From assembly GCF_020073745.1 (NCBI RefSeq), contig NZ_JAIRAU010000007.1, positions 1-40,754 on the forward strand: a stretch of 40,754 nt of DNA, given 5' to 3'. A model generated the notes under the pieces. That model searched no databases, was not told the DNA's origin, and was given only the letters and a program-made list of their open reading frames with translations. This document shows, piece by piece, positions 7,499-16,787 of the stretch (positions within the stretch are counted from its first letter, which is position 1; each line of letters begins with the position of its first letter). The position numbers and the translations under genes are program-made. This stretch comes from Nannocystis pusilla. Its GTDB lineage: Bacteria > Myxococcota_A > Polyangia > Nannocystales > Nannocystaceae.

Positions 7499-10351
7499 TC
7501 AGCGGGGGGCGGGTTCGCGTGGAGGCAGGAGGGCGTCCTGCTGCTCGCTGAATTCACCGAAGCGGCGCTGCCAGGTCGACGCGGGCTCGCTGGTCGGACT
7601 GACCTGCACGGCGGTCACCTTGTACTCGGGGCAGTTGGTGGCCCAGTCGGAGTTCTCGGTGGTGATGACGTTGGCGCCGGAGCCGGGGAAGTGGAAGGTG
7701 GTGTAGACGACGCCGGGCTGCATGCGCTCGCTGATCGTGCAGCGCAGGACGGTCTCGCCGGCGCGGCTGGCGATCTTGCACCAATCACCGTCCTTGATCC
7801 CGCGCTGCTCGGCGTCGTGCGGGTGGATCTCGAGGCGATCCTCTTCGTGCCAGACATTGTTGGCAGTGCGCCGGGTCTGGGCGCCGACGTTGTACTGGCT
7901 GAGGATCCGCCCGGTGGTGAGGATCAGCGGGAACCTCCGCGTGACCTTCTCCTGGGTGGCGACGTACTCGGTGATGACGAACTTGCCCTTGCCGCGCACG
8001 AACTCGTCGATGTGCATGACCGGCGTGCCCGCGGGCGCCCTGTCGTTGCACGGCCACTGGATGCTGCCGAGGCGGTCGAGCTTGTCGTAGCTGACGCCGG
8101 TGAAGGTGGGGGTGAGGCGGGCGATCTCGTCCATGATCTGCGACGGGTGGTCGTAATGCATGGGGTAGCCGAGCGCCTCGGCGAGCGCGAGCGTGGTCTC
8201 CCAGTCGGCCTTGCCGGCCAGCGGCGGGCTCACCTTGCGCACGCGGGAGATCCGCCGCTCGGCGTTGGTGAAGGTGCCGTCCTTCTCGAGGAAGGAGGAG
8301 CCGGGCAAGAACACGTGGGCGAACTTGGCGGTCTCGTTGATGAAGAGGTCCTGGACGACCAGACACTCGAGCGATTCGAGGGCGGCGGTGACGTGCTGGG
8401 TGTTGGGGTCGGACTGGGCGATGTCCTCGCCCTGGACGTAGAGGCCCTTGAACGAGCCGTCGATGGCGGCGTCGAACATGTTGGGGATCCGCAGGCCGGG
8501 CTCGCTGTCGATGTCGACGCCCCAGGCGGCGGCGAACAAGGCCCGCACCGCGGGGTCGCCGACGTGGCGGTAACCGGGCAGCTCGTGCGGGAAGCTGCCC
8601 ATGTCGCAGCTGCCTTGCACGTTGTTCTGACCGCGCAGCGGGTTGACGCCGACGCCGGGCCGGCCGATGTTGCCGGTGACCATGGCGAGGTTGGCGATGC
8701 CCATGACCATGGTCGAACCCTGGCTGTGCTCGGTGACGCCGAGGCCGTAATAGATGGCCGCGTCGCCGCCGGTGGCGTACAGCCGCGCGGCGGCGCGGAT
8801 CGACTCCGCGGGCACGCCGGTGAGCTCGGCGGTGGCCTCGGGCGAGTTGTGCGGGCTGGTGATGAAGGCCTTCCAATTGTCGAAGGCCGGCTGCTCGCAG
8901 CGGGCGCGCACGAAGGCCTCATTGTGGAGGCCCTCGGTGACGACGACGTGGGCGATGGCGTTGATGACGGCGACGTTGGTGCCCGGGCGCAGCTGCAGGT
9001 GATGCGCGGCCTCGATGTGGGCGGAGCGCACGAGGTCGATGCCGCGCGGGTCGATGACGATGAGCTTCGCGCCGGCCCGCAGACGGCGCTTCATCTGCGA
9101 GGCGAACACGGGGTGAGCGTCGGTGGGGTTGGCGCCGATGACGACGATGACATCGGCGTGCTCGACGGAGTCGAAGTCCTGGGTGCCGGCCGACTCGCCG
9201 AGGGTGGTCTTGAGGCCGTAGCCGGTGGGCGAGTGGCAGACGCGGGCGCAGGTGTCGACGTTGTTGTTGCCGAAGGCGGCGCGCACGAGCTTTTGTACGA
9301 GGTAGGTCTCCTCGTTGGTGCAGCGCGAGGAGGTGATTCCGCCGACGGCGCCGCGGCCGTACTTGGCCTGGATCCGCTTGAACTCGGAGGCGGCGTGGGC
9401 GATGGCCTCGTCCCACGAGACCTCGCGCCAGGGCTCGCGGATCGAGCCGCGGATCATGGGCCTGGTGATGCGATCCTTGTGGGTGGCGTAGCCCCAGGCG
9501 AAGCGACCCTTGACGCACGAGTGGCCGTGATTGGCGTGACCGTCGCGGTTGGGGACCATGCGCACGACCTCGCTGCCCTTGACCTCGGCGCGGAACGAAC
9601 AACCGACGCCGCAATAGGCGCAGGTGGTGACGACGCTGTGGTCGGGCTGGCCGCGCTCGACGATCGATTTTTCGACGAGGGTGGCGGTGGGGCAGGCCTG
9701 GACGCAGGCGCCGCAGGAGACACACTCGCTGCTCTTGAAGTCGGTGTTGCCGCTGGCGATCTTCGACTCGAAGCCGCGGCCCTGCAGGGTGAGCGCGAAG
9801 GTGCCCTGGACCTCCTCGCAGGCGCGGACGCAGCGCGCGCAGGCGATGCACTTGGCAGGGTCGAAGTCGAAGTAGGGGTTCGAGGTGTCCTTCTCGGCCT
9901 GCTTGAAGTGGTTGGCGCCGTCGAAGCCGTACCTGACCTCGCGCAGACCGACGACGCCGGCCATCTCCTGCAATTCGCAATTGCCGTTGGTCGGGCAGGT
10001 GAGACAGTCGAGCGGATGATCGGAGATGTACATCTCCATGACGCCGCGGCGCAGCCTGGCGAGCGGGTCGGACTGGGTCCGCACCTTCATGCCGGGCTCG
10101 ACGATGGTGGTGCAGGAGGCCGGATAGCCGCGGCGGCCGTCGATCTGGACCAGGCACAGGCGACACGAGCCGAACGCCTCGAGCGACTCGGTGGCGCACA
10201 GCTTCGGCACGCGCACGCCGGCGTCGGCGGCCGCCCGCATGACCGAGGTGCCGGCCGGGACGGTGACGCTGCGACCGTCGATCTCGAGGGTGACCTGCTC
10301 GCTGCTGGTGCGCGCGGGGGTGCCCGCGTCGGGCTCTTTGACGGAGTACAT
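7499..10351 (-). CDS. fdsA: NAD-dependent formate dehydrogenase, alpha (catalytic) subunit
   Basis: This 950-residue protein oxidises formate to CO2 at a bis-MGD molybdenum centre and passes electrons along Fe-S clusters to the FdsBG diaphorase. Visible parts: an N-terminal [2Fe-2S] domain (C52, C63, C66, C80), a NuoG-like cluster site (DHPLDCLTC with C116, C119, C125), two ferredoxin-type [4Fe-4S] sites (C168-C178 and C210-C220), and the molybdopterin domain with its own [4Fe-4S] (C244, C247, C251, C279). The metal ligand is Cys372 followed by His373 (ARVCHSP), so this is a Cys, not selenocysteine, enzyme. The C-terminal molydopterin-binding domain is present (...VYTTFHFPGSGANVITTE). AGGAGG lies 7 bases before ATG 10351. 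Length is as usual for FdsA. Confidence 0.96.
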   Translation of the reverse strand: MYSVKEPDAGTPARTSSEQVTLEIDGRSVTVPAGTSVMRAAADAGVRVPKLCATESLEAFGSCRLCLVQIDGRRGYPASCTTIVEPGMKVRTQSDPLARLRRGVMEMYISDHPLDCLTCPTNGNCELQEMAGVVGLREVRYGFDGANHFKQAEKDTSNPYFDFDPAKCIACARCVRACEEVQGTFALTLQGRGFESKIASGNTDFKSSECVSCGACVQACPTATLVEKSIVERGQPDHSVVTTCAYCGVGCSFRAEVKGSEVVRMVPNRDGHANHGHSCVKGRFAWGYATHKDRITRPMIRGSIREPWREVSWDEAIAHAASEFKRIQAKYGRGAVGGITSSRCTNEETYLVQKLVRAAFGNNNVDTCARVCHSPTGYGLKTTLGESAGTQDFDSVEHADVIVVIGANPTDAHPVFASQMKRRLRAGAKLIVIDPRGIDLVRSAHIEAAHHLQLRPGTNVAVINAIAHVVVTEGLHNEAFVRARCEQPAFDNWKAFITSPHNSPEATAELTGVPAESIRAAARLYATGGDAAIYYGLGVTEHSQGSTMVMGIANLAMVTGNIGRPGVGVNPLRGQNNVQGSCDMGSFPHELPGYRHVGDPAVRALFAAAWGVDIDSEPGLRIPNMFDAAIDGSFKGLYVQGEDIAQSDPNTQHVTAALESLECLVVQDLFINETAKFAHVFLPGSSFLEKDGTFTNAERRISRVRKVSPPLAGKADWETTLALAEALGYPMHYDHPSQIMDEIARLTPTFTGVSYDKLDRLGSIQWPCNDRAPAGTPVMHIDEFVRGKGKFVITEYVATQEKVTRRFPLILTTGRILSQYNVGAQTRRTANNVWHEEDRLEIHPHDAEQRGIKDGDWCKIASRAGETVLRCTISERMQPGVVYTTFHFPGSGANVITTENSDWATNCPEYKVTAVQVSPTSEPASTWQRRFGEFSEQQDALLPPREPAPR

Positions 10352-10373
10352 GGCAGTTCCTCCTCGGCGCGCG

Positions 10374-11905
<1,532 letters not shown>

Positions 11906-11909
<4 letters not shown>

Positions 11910-12379
11910 GCGCGCTCCTGCGGCGAAGCGACGAGGGCGTCGACCAGACGATCGAGGCGCGCTTCGGTGAGGCGGCCGCGCAGCTGGCCGTCGAGCAGGA
12001 GCGAGGGGGCGGCGGCGCAGTTGCCGAGGCAGTAGACGGGCTCGAGCGTGACGGCGCCGTCGGGCGAGGTCTCGCCGAATTTGCAGCCGAGCCGCTGCTC
12101 GAGCGCGCCGGCCAGCTTCTCGCTGCCCATGGCCTGACAGGCCTCGGCGCGGCACAGCTTGAGCACGTGGCGGCCCGGGGGCTCGCTGCGGAAGTCGTGG
12201 TAGAAGGTGACGACGCCGTGGACCTCGGCGCGCGAGAGGTTGAGGGCGGCGGCGAGTCGGCCGATCGCGTCGGGCGGGATGTGGCCGAGGCGGTCGGCGA
12301 TGCCGTGCAGGACCTGCAACAGGCCGCCAGGCAGATGACCGCCGGCGGCGAGCGCCTGGTCGATCGCGTCGGAGCTCAT
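11906..12379 (-). CDS. fdsG: NAD-dependent formate dehydrogenase, gamma subunit
   Basis: A 157-residue NuoE-like protein with a helical N-terminal part and a thioredoxin-fold [2Fe-2S] domain. The four ligands are C76 and C81 (LCRAEAC) and C117 and C121 (CLGNC), the spacing seen in NuoE/HoxE. It forms the diaphorase unit with FdsB. ATG 12379 (MSSDAIDQAL) is preferred; an in-frame upstream start at 12415 would add 12 residues not expected for the family. Its stop overlaps the fdsB start (GTGA), so the two are translationally coupled. Confidence 0.94.
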
Positions 12380-12439
12380 GCTCGCGAATCTACCGAGTTC
12401 CGCGCGCGGGCCCAAACGCGGAGTGATCGCCGCCGCAAG

Positions 12440-13261
12440 TCAGGCGCCGATCCGCAGGCGCTCGCTGTAGATCGTGAAGCGACCTTCGCGCACGAAGCCG
12501 AGCAAGGTCATGCCGGCCTCCTCGGCCAGCTCGACGGCGAGGCTCGAAGGGGCGCCGACGGCCGCGAGGATCGGGATCTGGGCCATGACGGCCTTCTGGA
12601 CCAGCTCGAAGCTGGCGCGGCCGCTGACCAGCAGGACGGCGTCGAGCGCGGGCAGCTGACCGGCGAGCAGGAGGGCGCCGACGAGCTTGTCGACGGCGTT
12701 GTGACGCCCGACGTCCTCGCGCAGGAGACGAAGCTCACCGCGCACGTCGAACAGCCCGGCTGCGTGGATCCCTCCGGTCGAGGCGAATGTGGCCTGCGCA
12801 CGCAGCAGCGCGCCCGGGAGCCCGGGGATCACCGCGGCCGACAGCTCGGGGCGGCCCGGGGTGAGCGGCCCCGGCGGGCGCGCGCGCAGATTGTCGAGCG
12901 AGGCCCGCCCGCACACGCCGCAGGCGGAGGTCATGACGAAGCTGCGCTTTGGGACAGCTTCGGGGAGGCGCACGCCGGGGGCGAGGTCGACGCGCACGTG
13001 ATCGACGTCGCAGGTGATGCCGGCGATCTGCTCGCGGCGGGTGACGAGGCCCTCTGTGTAGAGGAAGCCGGCGGCGAGGTCGGCGTCGTCGCCCGGGGTG
13101 CGCATGGTGATCGCCAGGCGCCGCGGCTCGGGCTCGTCGCCGGTGGCGACGCGGATCTCGAGCGGGTCCTCGACGGCGAGCTGCTCGTGGCGCGCGAACA
13201 CCTGGCCACCGCGGTGCACGACCGCGGAGACGCTGCGGATCCGCGGGTCGTCGGCGGTCAT
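12440..13261 (-). CDS. fdhD: Formate dehydrogenase accessory sulfurtransferase FdhD
   Basis: A 273-residue protein that takes sulfur from a cysteine desulfurase and delivers it to the bis-MGD cofactor, adding the sulfido ligand that formate dehydrogenases need. Family marks: EDPLEIRV near 31, the Cys pair SACGVCG (C114, C117), FDVRGELRLLREDVGRHNA and LVSGRASFELVQKA. In classic fds operons this gene (also called fdsC) lies after fdsA; here it is upstream of fdsG. The start ATG 13261 overlaps the previous stop as ATGA, so the two are coupled. There is a 60-base gap to fdsG. Confidence 0.95.
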   Translation of the reverse strand: MTADDPRIRSVSAVVHRGGQVFARHEQLAVEDPLEIRVATGDEPEPRRLAITMRTPGDDADLAAGFLYTEGLVTRREQIAGITCDVDHVRVDLAPGVRLPEAVPKRSFVMTSACGVCGRASLDNLRARPPGPLTPGRPELSAAVIPGLPGALLRAQATFASTGGIHAAGLFDVRGELRLLREDVGRHNAVDKLVGALLLAGQLPALDAVLLVSGRASFELVQKAVMAQIPILAAVGAPSSLAVELAEEAGMTLLGFVREGRFTIYSERLRIGA

Positions 13262-13737
13262 GGCGCGAGGAGGCCGAACTCGCGGCAGGCGGGCCCGAAG
13301 TTCTCGTTCTTGTGGCTCGAGCGGCTGAGCTTGTAGAGCGCGAAGCGCTGCAGCGGCGCGAGCCCGGACCACCGCGCCGGGGTCAGCGCGATGCCCTCGG
13401 CGGCGGCCTTGGCGGCGACCTCGGCGGGGATCTGCGCGGCGCTGGCCCACGGCGGGGCGGGATCGACGGGGCAGCGCGCCGGCGGCTCGCCCATGCGCTG
13501 CTCGACCATGGCGACGACGGCGGCGTCGAAGCGGCGCACGGCCTCGGCGCCGTCGAGCCCGGGCTGGTCGAGCAGGCCGACGACGACGCCGCGCTGCTCG
13601 GGGCCGAGCTTGACCCACTCCTTGAGCGAGAGCTTGATCCCGCACAGGTCGAGTCGGTGGCGCACGGCCATGGGGATGCAGCGGAGGTCGGTCTGGAAGT
13701 CGCCCTCGAAGGCGAACAGCGCGGGGTGGTGCGACAC
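13258..13737 (-). CDS. Nitrate reductase associated protein family, first gene of the fds operon
   Basis: A 159-residue protein. FAFEGDFQTDLRCIPMAVRH then RLDLCGIKLSLKEWVKL is the hallmark of the nitrate reductase associated family (Nitr_red_assoc), found next to assimilatory nitrate reductase genes in cyanobacteria and others; its biochemical role is not established. Helical, no membrane segment, a C-terminal module (ALTPARWSGLAPLQRFALYKLSRSSHKNEN) that is also typical. No nitrate reductase gene lies in the window. Here it opens a formate dehydrogenase operon and overlaps fdhD by four bases, which suggests a role in bis-MGD enzyme maturation in general. That is inference. Confidence 0.9.
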   Translation of the reverse strand: MSHHPALFAFEGDFQTDLRCIPMAVRHRLDLCGIKLSLKEWVKLGPEQRGVVVGLLDQPGLDGAEAVRRFDAAVVAMVEQRMGEPPARCPVDPAPPWASAAQIPAEVAAKAAAEGIALTPARWSGLAPLQRFALYKLSRSSHKNENFGPACREFGLLAP

Positions 13738-13842
13738 GCCGCGAGGCTAGCGCAGGACGGGCGCCGGCGCGAGGACGGCGGGCGACGCGGCGCCGCCGGG
13801 AGAGAGGTGAAGCTCACGACCGGGCGCGCGCGAGGATGAGGA

Positions 13843-13856
13843 TGTCTCGAAGGACA
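13843..13856. repeat. Dispersed hairpin repeat copy R4
   Basis: TGTCTCGAAGGACA: arms TGTCT/GGACA (one wobble pair) around a CGAA loop, followed by GGTCGTGG. It is 86 bases before the pentapeptide gene and 106 before the operon start. Confidence 0.45.
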
Positions 13857-13870
13857 GGTCGTGGCGGATG

Positions 13871-13890
13871 ACATGTCTTGGGGGACATGT
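13871..13890. repeat. Dispersed hairpin repeat copy R5
   Basis: ACATGTC (13871-13877) and GACATGT (13884-13890) form a perfect 7-bp inverted repeat around TTGGGG. It is 14 bases from copy R4 and in the same orientation of the family core. Confidence 0.5.
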
Positions 13891-13942
13891 GCGCGGCGGT
13901 CCGCTTGACCTGGTCGGGCGGAGGGTCCAGCGTTGCGTCGGC

Positions 13943-14596
13943 ATGGCGGACACGGACGACCTGGACAGCCTCTCGCGCGGCGACAGCTTCGAGGACCGGA
14001 TCTTCACGGGGCTCGAGCTGCAGGACCTCGAGCTCGGGGGCAAGGAGTTCGTCGGTTGCCGGTTCGTCGGCTGCAAGGGGCAAGAGAGCCGCTGGGGCGG
14101 GGTGCGGCTGGAGGACTGCGTGTTCGAGCGCTGCGACCTGACGCAGGCGAAGGTCGCGGGGATGGTGGCGGGCAAGCTGCAATTTCGCGGCAGCAAGTTG
14201 ATGGGGATCGAGTGGACCGAGCTGGGGAAGTTCGCCAGCCTGGCGTTCGTCGAGTGCACGCTGCAGTACGCGTCGTTCCTGCGCCTGAGCCTGCGCAAGG
14301 CGGAGTTCGTCGACTGCACGCTGACCGAGGCCAACTTCTTCGAGGTCGACCTCGGCGAGGCGACGTTCCGCGGGAGCACGCTGAACGGCAGCGTGTTCCG
14401 CGGCTGCAAGCTGCGCAAGACCGACTTCTCCGCGGCCACCGGGGTGTTCTTCGACCCGGCGCAGAACGAGGCGCGTGATGCGGTGATCGCGATCGAGACG
14501 GCGGCGCTGCTGGCGATGCACCTCGGGCTGCGCGTGGCCGGGTATTCGTCGGACTCGGGGGCGACGGCGAAGGCGAATCGCGGCCGGCGTAAGTAG
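13943..14596 (+). CDS. Pentapeptide-repeat protein
   Basis: A 217-residue protein. ATG 13943 (MADTDDLDSLSRGDSF) was chosen; the frame upstream runs through the promoter region. From residue about 20 to 175 there are consecutive five-residue repeats with a central Leu/Phe (TGLELQDLELGGKEFVGCRF, CVFERCDLTQAKV, LQFRGSKLMG, AEFVDCTLTEANFFEVDLGE, ATFRGSTLNGSVFRGCKLRK), which form a right-handed quadrilateral beta helix. Members such as MfpA and Qnr mimic DNA and protect gyrase; most others have no known role. Length is close to Qnr (about 218), but the characteristic projecting loops cannot be judged here. The C-terminus is helical and basic. It is divergent from the fds operon; a link to it is not shown. 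Confidence 0.88.
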   Translation: MADTDDLDSLSRGDSFEDRIFTGLELQDLELGGKEFVGCRFVGCKGQESRWGGVRLEDCVFERCDLTQAKVAGMVAGKLQFRGSKLMGIEWTELGKFASLAFVECTLQYASFLRLSLRKAEFVDCTLTEANFFEVDLGEATFRGSTLNGSVFRGCKLRKTDFSAATGVFFDPAQNEARDAVIAIETAALLAMHLGLRVAGYSSDSGATAKANRGRRK

Positions 14597-14610
14597 CAGG
14601 CGTCGCGTCG

Positions 14611-15768
14611 TCAGACGATGTGGAGCGGGTGGGGGACGGGGGCGGCGAACAGGTAGCCCTTTTCGTTCCACTTCTGCGCGGCGAGGTCGGGCTGGCCGTT
14701 GCCGTACTCGTCGACGGCGCGCGGGGTCACGGTCATGTCGCCGGGCACGGCGTCGAGGTCGAATTGCCAGCGGACGCCGGCGAGGGGGAGGTTGTCGCCG
14801 ACCAGGCGCGCGGGTCGATAATTATGGCCACCGTCGAGGCTGACCTCGACTCTGGCGATTCGTCCGAACGGTGACCAGGCGAGGCCCGAGATCGGCTGTC
14901 GGCCGGGGGGCAGCACGGCGGGCCACGGCAGGCACACGGCGCTCTTCACCACGCCGGTGGTGAGCGGCGGGGGCGGCTTCGGATAGTCCGGGCCGATGAG
15001 CACGTACTCCTCGGTGTTCATCTTGACGGACGGCTGACGGACGGTGACCTCGAGCGCGCCGAGCCACTTCACGCTGGCGGCGCCGACCCACCCGGGCACG
15101 AGGACGCGCGCCGGGAAGCCGTGGTCGGGCGGCAGCGGGGCGCCGTTCATGGTGTGGGCCACGAGCGTGTCGCCGGCCAGCGCCTTGGCGAGCGGCAGCG
15201 GCCGGGCGTAGCGTTCGTCGTCGAGGCCGATCGGCGTCACCCAGGCCGCGTGCGGGCGCAGCCCGGCGCTGTGCAAGATCTCCGCGAGCCGCACCCCGAC
15301 CCATTCGGCCACCCCGTAACCGCCGTCGCGCCACGGCGAGCCCTCGGCGGGGCGGTGCATCAATTCGTCGAAGTAGGCGCGCCCGTTGCCGGCGCACTCG
15401 AGGTAGCGGATCGCGCGGACGCTCGGCATCGTCAGGAGCTGGGCGTACGACAGGCTCAGCGGCCGGGCGACGCCCTCGCCGTCGACCCGCAGCGACCAGG
15501 TGTCGGCGGCGATGAGGGGCGTCGGGCCGTGGTTGCGGACGTAGAAGCTCGCGGTGGGGGTGATCAGCGAATCGGTCGGGAGGCTGTCGAGGCGCGTCTC
15601 GACGGAGTAGGGCTCGTGGCGGATGAAGGCCTCCGTGGGCAGGGCCTTGACGAGCGTGCCGGAGGTCGGGGCGCTGCGGCTGCGACAGGCGGCGAACACA
15701 GCGGCGCCGCCGAGGAGGGTGAGGAGCTCGCGGCGTGAGGGTCCGGGGCTGGCGACGATGACTCGCAC
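14611..15768 (-). CDS. Tat-exported sulfite-oxidase-family molybdoenzyme
   Basis: A 385-residue protein started at GTG 15768 (MRVIVASPGPSRRELLTLLG). The twin-arginine SRRELL plus hydrophobic stretch and AAC at 28 suggest Tat export and possibly a lipid anchor. The molybdopterin domain carries IRYLECAGNGR with Cys125 as the presumed Mo ligand, FPARVLVPGWVGAASVKWL and the MNTEEYVLIGPDYP segment; the C-terminal Ig-like dimer domain (GLAWSPFGRIARVEVSLDGG, WQFDLDAVPGD, NEKGYLFAAP) completes the SoxC/sulfite oxidase layout. No heme domain is fused. The substrate could be sulfite or another small S or N compound; not decided by sequence. The frame extends to 16002 but that part is Arg-rich noise. 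It ends 14 bases from the pentapeptide gene, convergently. Confidence 0.9.
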   Translation of the reverse strand: MRVIVASPGPSRRELLTLLGGAAVFAACRSRSAPTSGTLVKALPTEAFIRHEPYSVETRLDSLPTDSLITPTASFYVRNHGPTPLIAADTWSLRVDGEGVARPLSLSYAQLLTMPSVRAIRYLECAGNGRAYFDELMHRPAEGSPWRDGGYGVAEWVGVRLAEILHSAGLRPHAAWVTPIGLDDERYARPLPLAKALAGDTLVAHTMNGAPLPPDHGFPARVLVPGWVGAASVKWLGALEVTVRQPSVKMNTEEYVLIGPDYPKPPPPLTTGVVKSAVCLPWPAVLPPGRQPISGLAWSPFGRIARVEVSLDGGHNYRPARLVGDNLPLAGVRWQFDLDAVPGDMTVTPRAVDEYGNGQPDLAAQKWNEKGYLFAAPVPHPLHIV

Positions 15769-16101
15769 GGGCGGAGCGTCGCATCGGTCGCGCTCGCGGT
15801 CGCGGCGCCGGGAGCGAGGAGGGCCGTGCTCGCGGGTGCGCGCGGGGTTGCCGGCGCACGAGGGCGGCGGCGCAGTTCGCTCGCGACGGCCGCTCGCTCG
15901 AGCGTGCGTCGTGCTCGCGCGCCGAGGCGTTTGTCTTTGCTGCGATGGTCGGTGGATTTCTGATGCGGGGCGAGGTGGCACCAATCGCAAGACTGCGGTC
16001 AATCATCGGACCGCGGTATCCCTCCTGTGGAGTGAATGTCGGCGAACTCGTGGTCATGAATTGCGGAGAAGGCGCACTCGCGCGAGGGCTCGTGGTGGGG
16101 C
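15769..16101. other. Divergent intergenic region, nothing firmly identified
   Basis: 333 bases between the molybdoenzyme start and a small membrane protein gene. The right half is less GC-rich (TTTGTCTTTGCTGCG near 15930) and contains an imperfect inverted repeat GACTGCGGTC..GGACCGCGGT (15990-16018), which might be an operator. No convincing gene, and the TGGCAC near 15976 lacks the spacing of a sigma-54 promoter. Confidence 0.35.
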
Positions 16102-16725
16102 ATGCTGTCGCGCATGGCTTACTTGTCCGTGTTGCTCGCGCTGGGTGTTCAGGCCGCTTCCGTGCCGGAGGGGCCGCAGCCGCAGGCCGTGGCGGCGGCG
16201 GGCGGCGAGGACGAGGGCGTGCGGCTGGCGAGGTATTTCGAGGCAGAGCGGCAATACGCGGACCGCGTCGGGCGAGCGCTGGGGCAGGACATGCGCGGGC
16301 ACTGGGCCGACTATCAGGACGACCAGAAGGACCGGGCCGAGGCGCGCGCAGAAGGGGACGACGACGAGGACAGCGAGGTGCAGAGCTTCGCGCAGTACCT
16401 CGACGACAAGTATCGCCGGCGCATGAAGCCCGGGGGGATCCTGCTCGGCGTGGGCTTCGCTCCGCTCGGGTTCGGGCTCTACATCGGTCTCACGCTCGGC
16501 GAGGGCTACGGCGTCGGCTTGACGATGGCGGGGATCGGCGGCGCGGTCATCGTCACCGGGGCAGTGCTGCTGGGCGTCCGCGGGGCGCAGCTGCGACGGC
16601 TGCGCGAGGTGCAGGCGGGGCTCGCCGCGAGCGGGCCGGGGGCGCGCCTGCGCTGGCGCGGGGTGGCTCCGCTGCATGACCCGCAGCTGCGCACGTACGG
16701 GGCCAGCGTCGGCTTCGCGTTCTGA
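16102..16725 (+). CDS. Membrane protein with signal segment and two helices
   Basis: A 207-residue protein. The N-terminal MLSRMAYLSVLLALGVQAAS reads as a cleavable signal (ATG 16102, or 16114 for a shorter form). Residues about 25-110 are charged and Asp/Glu/Arg-rich (YFEAERQYADRVGRALGQDM), followed by a hydrophobic hairpin of two helices (GGILLGVGFAPLGFGLYIGL and GLTMAGIGGAVIVTGAVLLG) and a basic tail that ends in GASVGFAF, a terminal Phe as in outer-membrane-associated proteins. Proteins of this plan are common in myxobacteria with no known role. Confidence 0.75.
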   Translation: MLSRMAYLSVLLALGVQAASVPEGPQPQAVAAAGGEDEGVRLARYFEAERQYADRVGRALGQDMRGHWADYQDDQKDRAEARAEGDDDEDSEVQSFAQYLDDKYRRRMKPGGILLGVGFAPLGFGLYIGLTLGEGYGVGLTMAGIGGAVIVTGAVLLGVRGAQLRRLREVQAGLAASGPGARLRWRGVAPLHDPQLRTYGASVGFAF

Positions 16726-16744
16726 GTGAATCGAGGAGGCGTTC

Positions 16745-16780
16745 GGGACATGTGCGAAGGGCCAGCCGATCGGCTGGCCC
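16745..16780. terminator. Strong palindromic terminator between convergent genes (repeat copy R6)
   Basis: GGGCCAGCC (16759-16767) and GGCTGGCCC (16772-16780) form a perfect 9-bp stem around GATC, between the stops at 16725 and 16788. The left part, GGGACATGTGCGAAGGGCCA, belongs to the dispersed repeat family and continues like copy R1 (GCCGATYGG). Confidence 0.6.
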
Positions 16781-16787
16781 GCGGCGG

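Larger units (their letters stand above)
13738..13942. promoter_or_regulatory. Divergent promoter region of the fds operon and the pentapeptide gene
   Basis: These 205 bases must hold the start sites for the six-gene fds operon (leftward) and the pentapeptide-repeat gene (rightward). No consensus -35/-10 was seen. Two copies of the hairpin repeat (13843-13856 and 13871-13890) lie in the middle, so on either strand they would be in a 5' leader or close to the promoters. Confidence 0.45.

Noticed and set aside
7499..10351. Selenocysteine at the catalytic site of the formate dehydrogenase
   Set aside because: The codon at the ligand position is a normal Cys codon (Cys372) and no in-frame TGA interrupts the gene.
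15960..15990. Possible sigma-54 promoter at TGGCAC
   Set aside because: The GG and GC pair is separated by 8 bases rather than the required 10.
14611..16002. Longer start (16002) for the molybdoenzyme
   Set aside because: The added 78 residues are Arg/Ser/Pro-rich noise before a normal Tat signal that starts at GTG 15768.
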